The notes: generated by a model not told the origin, from the letters alone. A stretch of 64,000 nucleotides of DNA from Phytophthora colocasiae (GCA_018806915.1 JAGKQI010000097.1:1-64000), one strand, 5' to 3'; counted from the first letter of the stretch, positions 48,175-58,669 are shown. Program-made: numbers and translations.

Positions 48175-48455
48175 GTAATACGATAGAAATTTACTTAATT
48201 CTCTCACCGCATTGGCAATGTCTGGTCTAGTTCCTCTCACTAGATACTGCAGAGACCCGACAAAAGTCCTCGGGAATCAAATTTCTGATCAGCTATTTCT
48301 TTAGCTGTTATTTCTGTCTCTGCTACTAGTTCAACTCCTCTGAGTTGTGGAGTAGATGCTGTAGTACAGTTCTCCATATTGAACTTCTTCAAGAGTTCAG
48401 TTACATACTTGTGCTGTGAAATGGTCATTTTTCGCTGTGCACGATTTCTACGGAC
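48175..48455 (-). pseudogene. Copia reverse transcriptase tail, copy 1
   Basis: Minus-strand reading gives KMTISQHKYVTELLKKFNM, then after a frameshift near 48,265 VGSLQYLVRGTRPDIANAV and LSKFLSYY. These are the thumb and connection motifs that come just before RNase H in copia elements. A second frameshift near 48,175 separates it from the RNase H frame. Confidence 0.8.
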
Positions 48456-48470
48456 CTCCGAACAATCGAG

Positions 48471-48858
48471 CGCTTTAAAGCACGACTTGTAGTACAAGGG
48501 AATCACCAAGAATACGGTGTGGACTGCGATCATGCTTACGCACCTGTGGCGCGGTTTGAATCACTCCGGCTAGTTCTGGCAATTGGGACGATCTTGGATT
48601 GTCACATTCATCAAATGGATGTTAGCACTGCAATCCTCAATCGATAGAAGGCGAACAGCGGGTGTTCATGCATCAACCTCCAGGCTACAGACATGAAGGA
48701 CTAGTGTGTGAGCTGAAAAAGAGCATTCATGGGCTGAAACAAGCGCCAAAAATATGGTACAGAGTCTTGCACAAGTTTTTCATGAGCTTAGGTTTTGTCC
48801 GATACAACAAAGAGTATTGAATCTACGTCCAAAAAGTGCGAGAGCATTGGATAATTGT
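48471..48858 (+). pseudogene. Copia reverse transcriptase middle block, copy 1 (inverted)
   Basis: Plus strand: RFKARLVVQGNHQEYG, APVARFESLRL, QMDVSTAIL, VFMHQPPGY, KSIHGLKQAPKIWY. These are the palm and finger motifs upstream of YVDD. The block has a TAG at 48,645 with a frameshift and a TGA at 48,818. It points the opposite way to the RT tail only about 15 bp to its left, so an inversion junction lies at about 48,456-48,470. The reading stops at WIIVA, just where YVDD should follow. Confidence 0.82.
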
Positions 48859-48876
48859 GGCGGTAATCATGTAGTA

Positions 48877-49065
48877 GTACCTAGAAGTCTAAAGGAAGCT
48901 CTGACTGGCGCGCAAAGAAAACAGTGGCGCCAAGCACTAGACTTAGAGTACGAATCGCTGCTAGAAAATGGCACGTGGAAGCTGACACGCTTACCACCAG
49001 GCCAAAAGGCACTGCCATGCCATTGGGTCCTCGCGGTAAAGTACAACACGGATATCTTCAGGATT
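48877..49065 (+). pseudogene. Copia reverse transcriptase N-terminal block, copy 1 (inverted, out of order)
   Basis: PRSLKEALTGAQRKQWRQAL, LEYESLLENGTWKL, LPPGQKAL, HWVLAVKYN: the first RT segment of copia elements, which normally precedes RFKARLV. Here it lies after the middle block on the same strand, so the two pieces are swapped. Open through to 49,065. Confidence 0.85.
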
Positions 49066-49190
49066 TAGTGTATGCCTCCTAAATCTTTCATCGTGAATCT
49101 CGAAGATGGTTCTTTCTTTAACTGATAGATCAAACTCATGTCACGAGACATGATGGTGAGGTCATCAACATAGCTCAGAGGAATGTCACT
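49066..49190 (-). pseudogene. Copia reverse transcriptase YVDD block, copy 1
   Basis: Minus strand: LSYVDDLTIMS, then LKKEPSSRFTMKDLGGIH. The YVDD catalytic pair is at 49,161-49,172. MKDLGGIH should run straight into the RT tail, which sits some 610 bp to the left; the inverted blocks at 48,471-49,065 lie between. Confidence 0.82.
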
Positions 49191-49634
49191 TAGCGGCTTC
49201 CTAAACGACAAAACCGCACAACAAAGGTGAAGGTAAGTAGGGGCGACGGCTGTTTGCCTTTAGCCCACCCACGGCGGTTATTTCCACAGTGCGAAAGGCA
49301 TTAACAACATTGTACCTGTAGTGCAGCAGAAGTGGTGAAAAGGTAGGTATCGAAGGCACCCGCGTAGGGGCTGATGTCGACGCTGGCGGTTAGCACAGCA
49401 GCCTGCTGCGTGTGCCTCGGACACTTGGAGTGCTGGCAGAAAACGATTGTAGAATGGGGGGACCTTTTATCGCGTTGCCTGTTTTTGTGTGTAGGTGCTG
49501 AGTGAACGTTTTGGGTGTTGCACGTCTCTTTTACGGGTGTTTCTAGGATTTCCCGACGATGATCCCCAACCAGCTTGCGGCCATGAAGGTCCTGGCTCTG
49601 TTTCCGAGCCAATAATGGGGTAATCAAGTCGACT
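49191..49634. other. Unassigned internal stretch, copy 1
   Basis: No domain recognised. A 114-codon minus frame (49,301-49,645) has no motif I can name. The corresponding stretch of copy 2 differs by two single-base homopolymer changes that alter this frame. Confidence 0.4.
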
Positions 49635-50250
49635 ACAGCTCTCAAGGCTTGCTACGCAACGTGTTCATGAACAAGAGCAGTAGCGAGATTCAAGCAATGG
49701 CTTCGATGTCGACAGTACCAGTTCATCATGTGAAAAACCGGGGCAGCTTGGGCAAGCGGAAGATTCAGAAGAGCGATGAGTGCTTCTACTGCGATGGAAG
49801 ATAGATACAATCGCAACGACAGGCCACACAGGAGGGTGGACTGTCCTGCAAAGCAACGTGACGAGGCCAGGGGCTGTCACCGATCCAACATCTCCCAGAA
49901 GGCCAAGGAAATTGGTGTTGCTCATGCGAAGAGCAAAAGGGGCGGATCGAAAAAGAAAATCCGAGTGGAGTTTCCGGCGGACGCGGCTTTCGTCAAGCCG
50001 TCCAGCAAGCCAATGCTTGTTGCTGCGGCGTGTGCAGAAGATCCACTGTGGAACATGCTGACACCGGAACAGGCCAAGGCCGACCTTGATGAGCTGAAGG
50101 CATCTTCACCCCTAACCCCAGGATCGCCTGTGGTATCGAATACACCAATGAGTGACGACGATGACGTCGATGACTTCCAGCAGCATCCAGAAGGCGTCTG
50201 CCGACATCGAGAAGACGGTAAGAGCTTTGTACCCACAACTGATTGAACAA
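49635..50250 (+). pseudogene. Copia gag C-terminus with broken zinc knuckle, copy 1 (inverted)
   Basis: Plus-strand frame NVFMNKSSSEIQAM...KSDECFYCDGR ends at a stop; the next frame supplies HRRVDCPAKQRDE. Together they are a CX2C...HX4C nucleic-acid-binding knuckle split by a frameshift near 49,800. Downstream is a basic stretch (KSKRGGSKKK) and an acidic one (MSDDDDVDD), then the start of the protease region. Confidence 0.7.
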
Positions 50251-50472
50251 ACAGTTACTGACGTGTTGTGTTGTGATTGGGTGCTAGACTCCGGGTGCGG
50301 CTACGGATTAACGGCCGACGAGTCGCCGTTTGTGCGCAAACAGCCAAGCCACACGTTTAGCTTTACGTTCGGAGAAGGGAGTAAACTTAATAGTACACAC
50401 CTTGGCTCTGTTAAACTCTTTTTTTTTGTCCAGACTGTATTAAACCGTTTCAATTTGATAACATGGCATTAG
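50152..50472 (+). pseudogene. Copia aspartic protease region, copy 1
   Basis: WVLDSGCGYGLTADESPF holds the DSG active site (codons at 50,287-50,295) in the copia WxLDSGxxxHxT setting; the usual His is Leu here. The frame ends at a shift soon after, and the linker (NILSEYWLKRKGYQVVES) continues in another frame to about 50,575. Confidence 0.75.
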
Positions 50473-50581
50473 TTCCGAAGGCAAAAGCCAATATACTAAG
50501 TGAGTACTGGCTAAAAAGGAAAGGTTATCAAGTTGTTGAGAGTGCAAATGGAATGTACTGTGGAAGCGTAAGGTAGCATTT

Positions 50582-50869
50582 GTGGCTATTACTGTGAATG
50601 GAGCTTACTATGTACAAGGTCGTAAACTTAGAGACAGACAACTATACTGTGCAGCAGTAAAGACAAGACCTGTGCAGCCGCTAAGAATGGTAGGCTGTAC
50701 TCAGGTCAAGACTGCTTTGACCGAGTGGCATGTCCGACTGGGACATCTAAAGAGAGACAAGTTGATCGATGTGATGAGTAGCAACCTGATGCCAGGACTC
50801 CAATTACAGCAGGACTGCACTCACAAAGTTCCCTTCTTCTGTCGCACCTGCACAGATATGAAATTGTAA
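50582..50869 (+). pseudogene. Copia GAG-pre-integrase domain, copy 1
   Basis: 95-codon frame: GAYYVQGRKL, then WHVRLGHLKRDKL and FFCRTCTDMKL. The two His and CxxC form the HHCC zinc site at the N-terminus of integrase. A stop at 50,867 cuts it off from the catalytic core. Confidence 0.82.
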
Positions 50870-51494
50870 TGACCCACAGGAACATGGTGGGCACGAGAGA
50901 CAATCGTCCCATAAGCACTATTCACATGGACACGAACGGTCCTATCAAAAGTATATGGAGCAGTTGGCTCTATCCGATACTTTCTCAGTATCATTGACGA
51001 TCATAAATCGTGGCGATGGACATTTGTCCTTCGGAAGAAAACGGAGGTTCAGACCAAAGTAAAAGAACTGCTGACACGGTTAGAACGATGTGGAAAGTTC
51101 ACAATAACACGCATCAGATCCGATGGCGGGACGGAGTTTGTGAACGATGCAGTTAAGACGTTGCACAAGCAAAGGAATCAGCTTTCAAACATCAAATCCA
51201 TACAGTCCAGAGGAAAATGGAGCAGTTGAGAGAGACCACCAAACCAAGATGGGAAAGGTACGGTGTGCTCTAAAAGATGCAGACATGCCGGCTAAGTGGT
51301 GGCCAGAAGCTCTCAAATACATGACGTATGGGCAAAATTGCACGCCGATGAGTCGCCTAAAGAACCGAACACCATATGAGTTGGCGAAAGGAACACACCT
51401 GGATGCAAGAACGCTCCAGGTATGGGGGGTGTCTGCTTTGCATACGTACCATAAGCAATCCGAAAAGACAAGAAATTGTCGGCATGAGCCATAA
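50870..51494 (+). pseudogene. Copia integrase core, copy 1
   Basis: All three catalytic acids can be seen, in different frames: D in IHMDTNGPI (50,929), D in IRSDGGTEF (51,122), E in PYSPEENGAVER (51,210). The region has at least two frameshifts. The end reads KYMTYGQNCTPMSRL, NRTPYELAKGT and TLQVWG, where a sixth G at about 51,428 (five in copy 2) breaks the frame. Confidence 0.85.
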
Positions 51495-51504
51495 AGTGCA
51501 GATT

Positions 51505-51974
51505 CTTGGGAATAGCTGAAGACACAAAAGGGTTTCGACTTCTGGATGTGCACAACAACAAGTTTATCGTCACTAGATCAGTGACCTTTGACACAGAAGA
51601 TGAAATAGGAACCATCCAAAGATCCTTAGGCAAGGATCCAGATAAGTTGACAGATGCTGAGTTGGAGATCGACTCTCTCGACCAAATGTCAACGACAAAG
51701 GAAGCCACTCCCAACGTTCCTGTTGCCGAGCAAGACACGGAAAAGTTGTCCAAAGCAGTGGGAGTCAAACGCAAATCAGCGACAACTACTGAAGCAGTGG
51801 GAGTTCCACGCAAATCACAGAGATCAAGGAGAGCTCTTATGGAGGAGTCAACGAAGCCACAAAGGACAAGGAAAACGTCCAGAACGATACGAAGACTATA
51901 AGTGTTTTCAAACCCACATGGATAAGGAAATTGCTGTGGACCAGCTAAGCAATCGCGTCACTCGAAAGCGTTGA
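51505..51974 (+). pseudogene. Copia integrase C-terminus and linker to RT, copy 1
   Basis: GFRLLDVHNNKFIVTRSVTF is the conserved end of the copia integrase, followed by a Ser/Thr/Lys-rich linker with two similar repeats (AVGVKRKS and AVGVPRKS). After a frameshift near 51,870 the reading ends RPERYEDYKC...NRVTRKR at 51,974. The RT N-terminus that should follow is at 48,877. Confidence 0.75.
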
Positions 51975-52259
51975 AGTGCTGCAGAGGTTATGACAAATAG
52001 CTGCACCATTCTAGAGGAGCAGAAGCGCCCGACACTGCCAGGGCATGCTGTACGTCATATTGCTGAGCCGATACGGCCATACCCCGCCTAAGTCTACCAC
52101 TATTTGTGCCCCTGCTGCATGCTGCTGTGAGTGGGAAGTGCGCAGTGGCCCAAGCATGGATCTGCCGATGAAGTGAGTGTACTACTTGCATGAATGTGCT
52201 ATATTCTGAGAAGCTGCTCAACACTATAAAGGCTCTATGCAGTAAGTTTTGCTTAATAC
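51975..52259. other. Junction between the copia linker and the MULE remnant, copy 1
   Basis: Holds the edge of the MULE remnant. No terminal inverted repeat or target duplication could be picked out by eye. Confidence 0.4.
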
Positions 52260-54090
52260 CTTCTGCGGTATAACAAACTAATCTGAGCTGGCGAATTACT
52301 GAGCGGGCGCCCAGCAAGTCCGTGTCCATCCGGCGTTTGTCGCTTGTTGGGCCCGCGGTGTACGAGTCTCCAATGCATGAACTCCACACACGTGCTTTGC
52401 AAGCAGGCTATGGATACACGCTGCAAATTTCGTCCAGTACTTGCAAGGACACGTTCACGTCTGAGTATCAACAGCCTAGCCAAGCCCCGGCATCTCCTCA
52501 ATCTCCATTCGGGCGGTCTGCTCGCCCAGTTGTGACGTGACGGGCAATGCTTCGCGAGAGCGCTTTGTCTCGGGGTCGTACACGCGGGCAACGCGCCGGG
52601 AGAGCACACGCACTACTTCAGGTCCAGTGGAATCATCATTTGCAGTGGCGTTAAGTCAATGCTGCCACGTTCACGAACCACCTCAAAGAGCATGCCTGCT
52701 CTTCTCATCTTTTTTGCTCGGCAGAGGAGGGTCTTGCTTGGCAGCGGCTCCACGGCAAACGGCTTCGGTGTCGTGCTTTCATGAGCACAACAGGCCAGCA
52801 GCTGACGTAGCAGAGCACCCATCTTCATCCTCAACCGGAGTGTGTAGTCCCGCTTCAGGGTCGCGTTAAAGCTCTCGACCGGGTTGTTTGTTGCTGCGAA
52901 GGAGGGTGGCGTGCGATAAATCTGCCACATCGAGCAGCGCTTCTTTAGCCGTTGTCGGGTGAGGTATGTCGAAAACGCCGCCAGCCCTGGCAGTTGGGAC
53001 CAGTCTTTCAGCACGCGCGTTTGTGTTGCTAAAACTTCTGCCTCATCAGCGGCAAAGTGCATATCGTGTACGCCTTTGGCGACGGCTACATAGAGCTCGT
53101 CTTATCGAATACCTTCGCCGCAACATGATAGAAACACATAAGAATCTTGATGTCGCTGTCGACGCCAAAAACTTGTTGCACAGCGTTGTGCTGGGCGTCG
53201 TCAGTCGCCCATTGCGTACCGAATAGCCAGTTGCTTGCCAGTCACTTGCGTATAAATTCTTCGAAGCGCCATCAGTGCTTCAGTGAAGTGCGTCTCTTGG
53301 CGCTTCGAGGAAACGAATATTGCCAGCAAATGGAAAGCTCTGCGGCGATCCGAAATTCCAACGACGAACACGGGGTAGTCCACCTGGTTAAGCTTCGATA
53401 AGCACAAACGAGGACGAGTCCCGGTCAGCCTGCCGCAGCAGCGCCTTGAAGTAACGCCCACCAGGAAGGGGTTCACGTCGGCGCCGTTGCCGACGTACGG
53501 CCTCCCCTCCATGTCCGTTCGCCACGTAAACGTGAATGCGTCGCACTCTTGCTCGTGCCCTGTAAACGCCGCCTCGCGAACCAAGCCTTACGTCGTCCAC
53601 GTAGTCGTTGCCGCCGACCTTGGTGCTCGTGTAGTTGTACACAAACTTCTGCACATGTCTGAGGGAGAGTAGCCCCTCAGTGCGCAACTCAAACTTGCGC
53701 ATTAAGCCGGTTCGGATTCGAGCAGGCTTAAGGCCCTGGTCGGCCATTTCGCGGATAAACTCCTTCATTACACGCGTTAATCGCGCTGGTGGTGGCGTGC
53801 GACGGGCCGTAACGTATGAGCCAACCTTGAACAGATCGACGAGGCCCTGACGCTCGCACTTCAGCATTTTGCCCCTCCAAGGGCAGCGCGCGTACGGCTC
53901 TGCGGCCATACACTGGCGAAGCTCCCGTTTACGCATGTTGTGTGGACCAGCCTCCGTGCACACATTGCACTGTACTTGGTCGCTCTTGGTGATCTTGAAC
54001 ACCTTGAACGATTCCAGGAGCAGATCCGCATCGCATCGTCCTCGCTGAGGCCAACGGCGAGTTCAGTCCAGGGTAGAGCGGGCGACATGA
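52260..54090 (-). pseudogene. MULE transposase remnant (SWIM type), copy 1
   Basis: Minus-strand order: zinc-finger-like N-terminus (QCNVCTEAGPHN...CPWRGKMLKCE); KFELRTEGLLSLRHVQKFVY; transposase core LNQVDYPVFVVGISDRRRAF...YAMGD and a following DDAQHNAVQQVFG in another frame; NNPVESFNATLKRDYTLR; and a SWIM finger CPCKYWTKFAACIH at 52,410-52,454. The parts are in the usual MULE order, but several frameshifts and a stop (TAG near 53,100) break them. The core segment before LNQVDYPV is shortened, so the first catalytic Asp appears lost. In copy 1 five extra bases near 54,030 also break the N-terminus that is open in copy 2. Confidence 0.8.
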
Positions 54091-54392
54091 TAGTAGCACG
54101 TGAAGCAAGTGGGGAACGAGTTGCCAGGTAGGAGGTTTTTATCAAGTGGGGGGGGGGCACTCGCAGTGTTGTTGCTTGCCCAAAGTCTTCATGATGGTAT
54201 GATTGGCTAAACTACGTCAAATTCCAAGTACGTTATTGGTCGATGTAGGAGTAGGTACACGAGATTAGTTTCTGAGTGGTGTCTAGAGCTGCAGGTGTGC
54301 TACACGACTTTGCCGAGTGCCGTCAATTCATTTGAGATGCAATGTGATACAACCTGGGTGCTAGTAGTTTTGTCAGAGTATTGTAGAGATGT
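54091..54392. other. Gag-MULE junction, copy 1
   Basis: Non-coding as far as I can see. Differences from copy 2 are concentrated here and just left of it (54,028-54,290), including a run of ten G at about 54,151. Confidence 0.5.
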
Positions 54393-54935
54393 TTAGAATG
54401 TTTTGGGGAGGGTCCCATCATCGTCAAGTTGCCCAGGGTTCCGCTTACACGCTTCCTTGACGCGCTGGATCAGCTCACCCACGGAGCTGAAATGCATCAA
54501 CAAAGCCTTGTTGAGTTCTGTAATCAGAGTGGCTATTCCCTGCGCATTGGATTTGCCGAACGTTATCTCCAGTCGTGCCCATGCAACTGGCAAACCTCTC
54601 ATCGTTGAATGAGACGCGCAGCGCCTCAAGGTACGACCTTGGTATCGTCTGACTCAACATCGACCGGATCTAGGCATCCTGATCGGTCAGAATAACTTGC
54701 TGCCACTTGTGCACCTGAATCGCCGCCTTGTCAGCCCCGTCACTGAGACTTGGCACAATGAACTGAGTCTGCAGTTGCGTCTCGTACGCCCTTCACCACT
54801 GCGTCACGTCGTTGCGCAGCGCTATTCTGGCGCAGATGACCAATGATCAACTCCTTCCAGACACCGAATTGTTTCGGGTCGCTCGGAAAGACGAGCCTGT
54901 CGAAGGCGTTGCTGTCTGCGTTGCTGGATATTACT
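54393..54935 (-). pseudogene. Copia gag N-terminal domain, copy 1
   Basis: Minus strand, next to LTR 2: FDRLVFPSDPKQFGVWKELI, then YLEALRVSFNDERFASCMGTT and ITFGKSNAQGIATLITEL, VGELIQRVKEACKRNP. This is the UBN2-like capsid region of copia Gag. Frameshifts separate the pieces, and a TAG at 54,670-54,672 (minus) interrupts the reading where copy 2 has a Tyr codon. The gag continuation, with the zinc knuckle, is on the other strand 5 kb away. Confidence 0.72.
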
Positions 54936-54953
54936 TGGCACTCTTACTTGAAA

Positions 54954-55380
54954 TGTTAAAGTGAATAAACGCTTAGAGAATGTCTTCAATCAACTGTCTT
55001 TATTGATTCTTTATCTCTCTACCACTAACTTATGCTATCCTTACGAACGTGCTCAGTCCGAAGCAAAAGCGGTTGTGAGAGGAGTGAATCCTCTTCCTCT
55101 TGCCTCCGGTTTCTCATCGCACAAATGGTGCCTCTCTCCAGAGAGACGGTACTAGCCAATCACAGCTTGGCTACGTACTTGTCAACTGACCACAGACTGT
55201 ATCGTCACTTGATTAGCCTTAGCTAAACTATAGCCTTAATTAACTCAATATACAAACTGTTAGCTCAGTAGCCTCTGAACCCATCTGGAGATCAGATGTG
55301 TCGGTTGCCTACCGACACAGCTGACTCCACAGAGGGTTATCCTCTGCACCAGATCTCCCCAGTGGAGATCAGGCGCAACA
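54954..55380 (-). repeat. LTR 2 (middle, recombinant)
   Basis: 427 bp, TGTT...AACA. From its left end through TCTCCCCAGTGG it has the LTR 3 states (TGTCTTCAATC, CTTGCCTCC, CCCC). At its right end it has the LTR 1 state (GAGATCAGGCGC instead of GAGGTCGGGCGC). The switch lies within about ten bases near 55,360. Confidence 0.92.
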
Positions 55381-55941
55381 CTCGCACTTAGTGTCGATGG
55401 TAGTCTTTAGGTCTTTGACTCCAATGAGTTCGCGGAGCTTTGCAAACTGCCCTGTTGGTAGAGCTTTGGTTAAGATGTCTGCAGCCATGTCATCGATCAG
55501 ACAGTAATGTACATCTAACCTTCCTTCCTCTACTAAATCTCTGGTAAACAAATATCGTATTTGAATGCGCTTAGTTGCTTTGTGATTTCCTGCATTCTTT
55601 ACTGTGCTTATTGCCGACTTGCTATCGCACCATACTTGCCCTGGTTGCTGCTGAGGAAATCCCATTTCTCTCAGCAGATACCATAACCACTCGCTCTCTT
55701 TTGCTCCTTCACTTAGGGCAATTAGTTCAGCCTCAGCTGTCGAAAGAGAAACTGATGCCTGCTTACTGCTACACCATGAAATACTGATTCCAGCCATAGT
55801 GATCACATACCCAGTAATCGACTTACGTTCTTTGGGTTGACACGCGAAGCTTGCGTCTGTGTATACTTCATACGTCACCGTTCTCGAATTCCCACCAAGA
55901 AGGAGACTGTACGTTGACGTCCCTTTCAAGTATTTGAGCAC
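55369..55941 (-). CDS. Copia pol C-terminal fragment: RNase H, copy 2
   Basis: Same 190-codon frame and the same acidic residues as the copy at 47,570, with no amino-acid change seen. One base differs just outside the frame (CGTGTTGCC, against CGTGCTGCC in copy 1), in the connection region. Confidence 0.85.
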   Translation of the reverse strand: MLKYLKGTSTYSLLLGGNSRTVTYEVYTDASFACQPKERKSITGYVITMAGISISWCSSKQASVSLSTAEAELIALSEGAKESEWLWYLLREMGFPQQQPGQVWCDSKSAISTVKNAGNHKATKRIQIRYLFTRDLVEEGRLDVHYCLIDDMAADILTKALPTGQFAKLRELIGVKDLKTTIDTKCECCA

Positions 55942-55973
55942 TCTCCGTGTTGCCTCCCAGAGTGTATGTGGTT

Positions 55974-56254
55974 GTAATACGATAGAAATTTACTTAATTC
56001 TCTCACCGCATTGGCAATGTCTGGTCTAGTTCCTCTCACTAGATACTGCAGAGACCCGACAAAAGTCCTCGGGAATCAAATTTCTGATCAGCTATTTCTT
56101 TAGCTGTTATTTCTGTCTCTGCTACTAGTTCAACTCCTCTGAGTTGTGGAGTAGATGCTGTAGTACAGTTCTCCATATTGAACTTCTTCAAGAGTTCAGT
56201 TACATACTTGTGCTGTGAAATGGTCATTTTTCGCTGTGCACGATTTCTACGGAC
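55974..56254 (-). pseudogene. Copia reverse transcriptase tail, copy 2
   Basis: Same motifs and same two frameshifts as copy 1 (KMTISQHKYV..., VGSLQYLVRGTRPD). Confidence 0.8.
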
Positions 56255-56269
56255 CTCCGAACAATCGAG

Positions 56270-56657
56270 CGCTTTAAAGCACGACTTGTAGTACAAGGGA
56301 ATCACCAAGAATACGGTGTGGACTGCGATCATGCTTACGCACCTGTGGCGCGGTTTGAATCACTCCGGCTAGTTCTGGCAATTGGGACGATCTTGGATTG
56401 TCACATTCATCAAATGGATGTTAGCACTGCAATCCTCAATCGATAGAAGGCGAACAGCGGGTGTTCATGCATCAACCTCCAGGCTACAGACATGAAGGAC
56501 TAGTGTGTGAGCTGAAAAAGAGCATTCATGGGCTGAAACAAGCGCCAAAAATATGGTACAGAGTCTTGCACAAGTTTTTCATGAGCTTAGGTTTTGTCCG
56601 ATACAACAAAGAGTATTGAATCTACGTCCAAAAAGTGCGAGAGCATTGGATAATTGT
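56270..56657 (+). pseudogene. Copia reverse transcriptase middle block, copy 2 (inverted)
   Basis: RFKARLVVQG through KSIHGLKQAPKIW on the plus strand, with the same stop codons as copy 1. Confidence 0.82.
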
Positions 56658-56675
56658 GGCGGTAATCATGTAGTA

Positions 56676-56864
56676 GTACCTAGAAGTCTAAAGGAAGCTC
56701 TGACTGGCGCGCAAAGAAAACAGTGGCGCCAAGCACTAGACTTAGAGTACGAATCGCTGCTAGAAAATGGCACGTGGAAGCTGACACGCTTACCACCAGG
56801 CCAAAAGGCACTGCCATGCCATTGGGTCCTCGCGGTAAAGTACAACACGGATATCTTCAGGATT
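56676..56864 (+). pseudogene. Copia reverse transcriptase N-terminal block, copy 2 (inverted)
   Basis: LKEALTGAQRKQWRQAL through HWVLAVKYN; identical reading to copy 1. Confidence 0.85.
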
Positions 56865-56989
56865 TAGTGTATGCCTCCTAAATCTTTCATCGTGAATCTC
56901 GAAGATGGTTCTTTCTTTAACTGATAGATCAAACTCATGTCACGAGACATGATGGTGAGGTCATCAACATAGCTCAGAGGAATGTCACT
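56865..56989 (-). pseudogene. Copia reverse transcriptase YVDD block, copy 2
   Basis: LSYVDDLTIMS and MKDLGGIH on the minus strand, as in copy 1. Confidence 0.82.
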
Positions 56990-57435
56990 TAGCGGCTTCC
57001 TAAACGACAAAACCGCACAACAAAGGTGAAGGTAAGTAGGGGCGACGGCTGTTTGCCTTTAGCCCACCCACGGCGGTTATTTCCACAGTGCGAAAGGCAT
57101 TAACAACATTGTACCTGTAGTGCAGCAGAAGTGGTGAAAAGGTAGGTATCGAAGGCACCCGCGTAGGGGCTGATGTCGACGCTGGCGGTTAGCACAGCAG
57201 CCTGCTGCGTGTGCCTCGGACACTTGGAGTGCTGGCAGAAAAACGATTGTAGAATGGGGGGACCTTTTATCGCGTTGCCTGTTTTTGTGTGTAGGTGCTG
57301 AGTGAACGTTTTGGGTGTTGCACGTCTCTTTTACGGGTGTTTCTAGGATTTTCCCGACGATGATCCCCAACCAGCTTGCGGCCATGAAGGTCCTGGCTCT
57401 GTTTCCGAGCCAATAATGGGGTAATCAAGTCGACT
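56990..57435. other. Unassigned internal stretch, copy 2
   Basis: Matches 49,191-49,634 except for one extra A (GCAGAAAAACG) and one extra T (GGATTTTCCC). No domain recognised. Confidence 0.4.
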
Positions 57436-58051
57436 ACAGCTCTCAAGGCTTGCTACGCAACGTGTTCATGAACAAGAGCAGTAGCGAGATTCAAGCAATG
57501 GCTTCGATGTCGACAGTACCAGTTCATCATGTGAAAAACCGGGGCAGCTTGGGCAAGCGGAAGATTCAGAAGAGCGATGAGTGCTTCTACTGCGATGGAA
57601 GATAGATACAATCGCAACGACAGGCCACACAGGAGGGTGGACTGTCCTGCAAAGCAACGTGACGAGGCCAGGGGCTGTCACCGATCCAACATCTCCCAGA
57701 AGGCCAAGGAAATTGGTGTTGCTCATGCGAAGAGCAAAAGGGGCGGATCGAAAAAGAAAATCCGAGTGGAGTTTCCGGCGGACGCGGCTTTCGTCAAGCC
57801 GTCCAGCAAGCCAATGCTTGTTGCTGCGGCGTGTGCAGAAGATCCACTGTGGAACATGCTGACACCGGAACAGGCCAAGGCCGACCTTGATGAGCTGAAG
57901 GCATCTTCACCCCTAACCCCAGGATCGCCTGTGGTATCGAATACACCAATGAGTGACGACGATGACGTCGATGACTTCCAGCAGCATCCAGAAGGCGTCT
58001 GCCGACATCGAGAAGACGGTAAGAGCTTTGTACCCACAACTGATTGAACAA
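57436..58051 (+). pseudogene. Copia gag C-terminus with broken zinc knuckle, copy 2
   Basis: Same frameshifted knuckle (ECFYC... / HRRVDCPAK) as copy 1. Confidence 0.7.
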
Positions 58052-58273
58052 ACAGTTACTGACGTGTTGTGTTGTGATTGGGTGCTAGACTCCGGGTGCG
58101 GCTACGGATTAACGGCCGACGAGTCGCCGTTTGTGCGCAAACAGCCAAGCCACACGTTTAGCTTTACGTTCGGAGAAGGGAGTAAACTTAATAGTACACA
58201 CCTTGGCTCTGTTAAACTCTTTTTTTTTGTCCAGACTGTATTAAACCGTTTCAATTTGATAACATGGCATTAG
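57953..58273 (+). pseudogene. Copia aspartic protease region, copy 2
   Basis: WVLDSGCGYG, same frame as copy 1. The linker after it has lost one A (CTAAAAGG), so YWLK no longer continues into RKGYQVV as it does in copy 1. Confidence 0.75.
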
Positions 58274-58381
58274 TTCCGAAGGCAAAAGCCAATATACTAA
58301 GTGAGTACTGGCTAAAAGGAAAGGTTATCAAGTTGTTGAGAGTGCAAATGGAATGTACTGTGGAAGCGTAAGGTAGCATTT

Positions 58382-58669
58382 GTGGCTATTACTGTGAATG
58401 GAGCTTACTATGTACAAGGTCGTAAACTTAGAGACAGACAACTATACTGTGCAGCAGTAAAGACAAGACCTGTGCAGCCGCTAAGAATGGTAGGCTGTAC
58501 TCAGGTCAAGACTGCTTTGACCGAGTGGCATGTCCGACTGGGACATCTAAAGAGAGACAAGTTGATCGATGTGATGAGTAGCAACCTGATGCCAGGACTC
58601 CAATTACAGCAGGACTGCACTCACAAAGTTCCCTTCTTCTGTCGCACCTGCACAGATATGAAATTGTAA
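58382..58669 (+). pseudogene. Copia GAG-pre-integrase domain, copy 2
   Basis: Same 95-codon frame as copy 1, with WHVRLGH and CRTC. Confidence 0.82.

Noticed and set aside
49301..49645. 114-codon minus-strand frame in the internal region as a retroelement gene
   Set aside because: No motif, and changed by single-base differences in copy 2.
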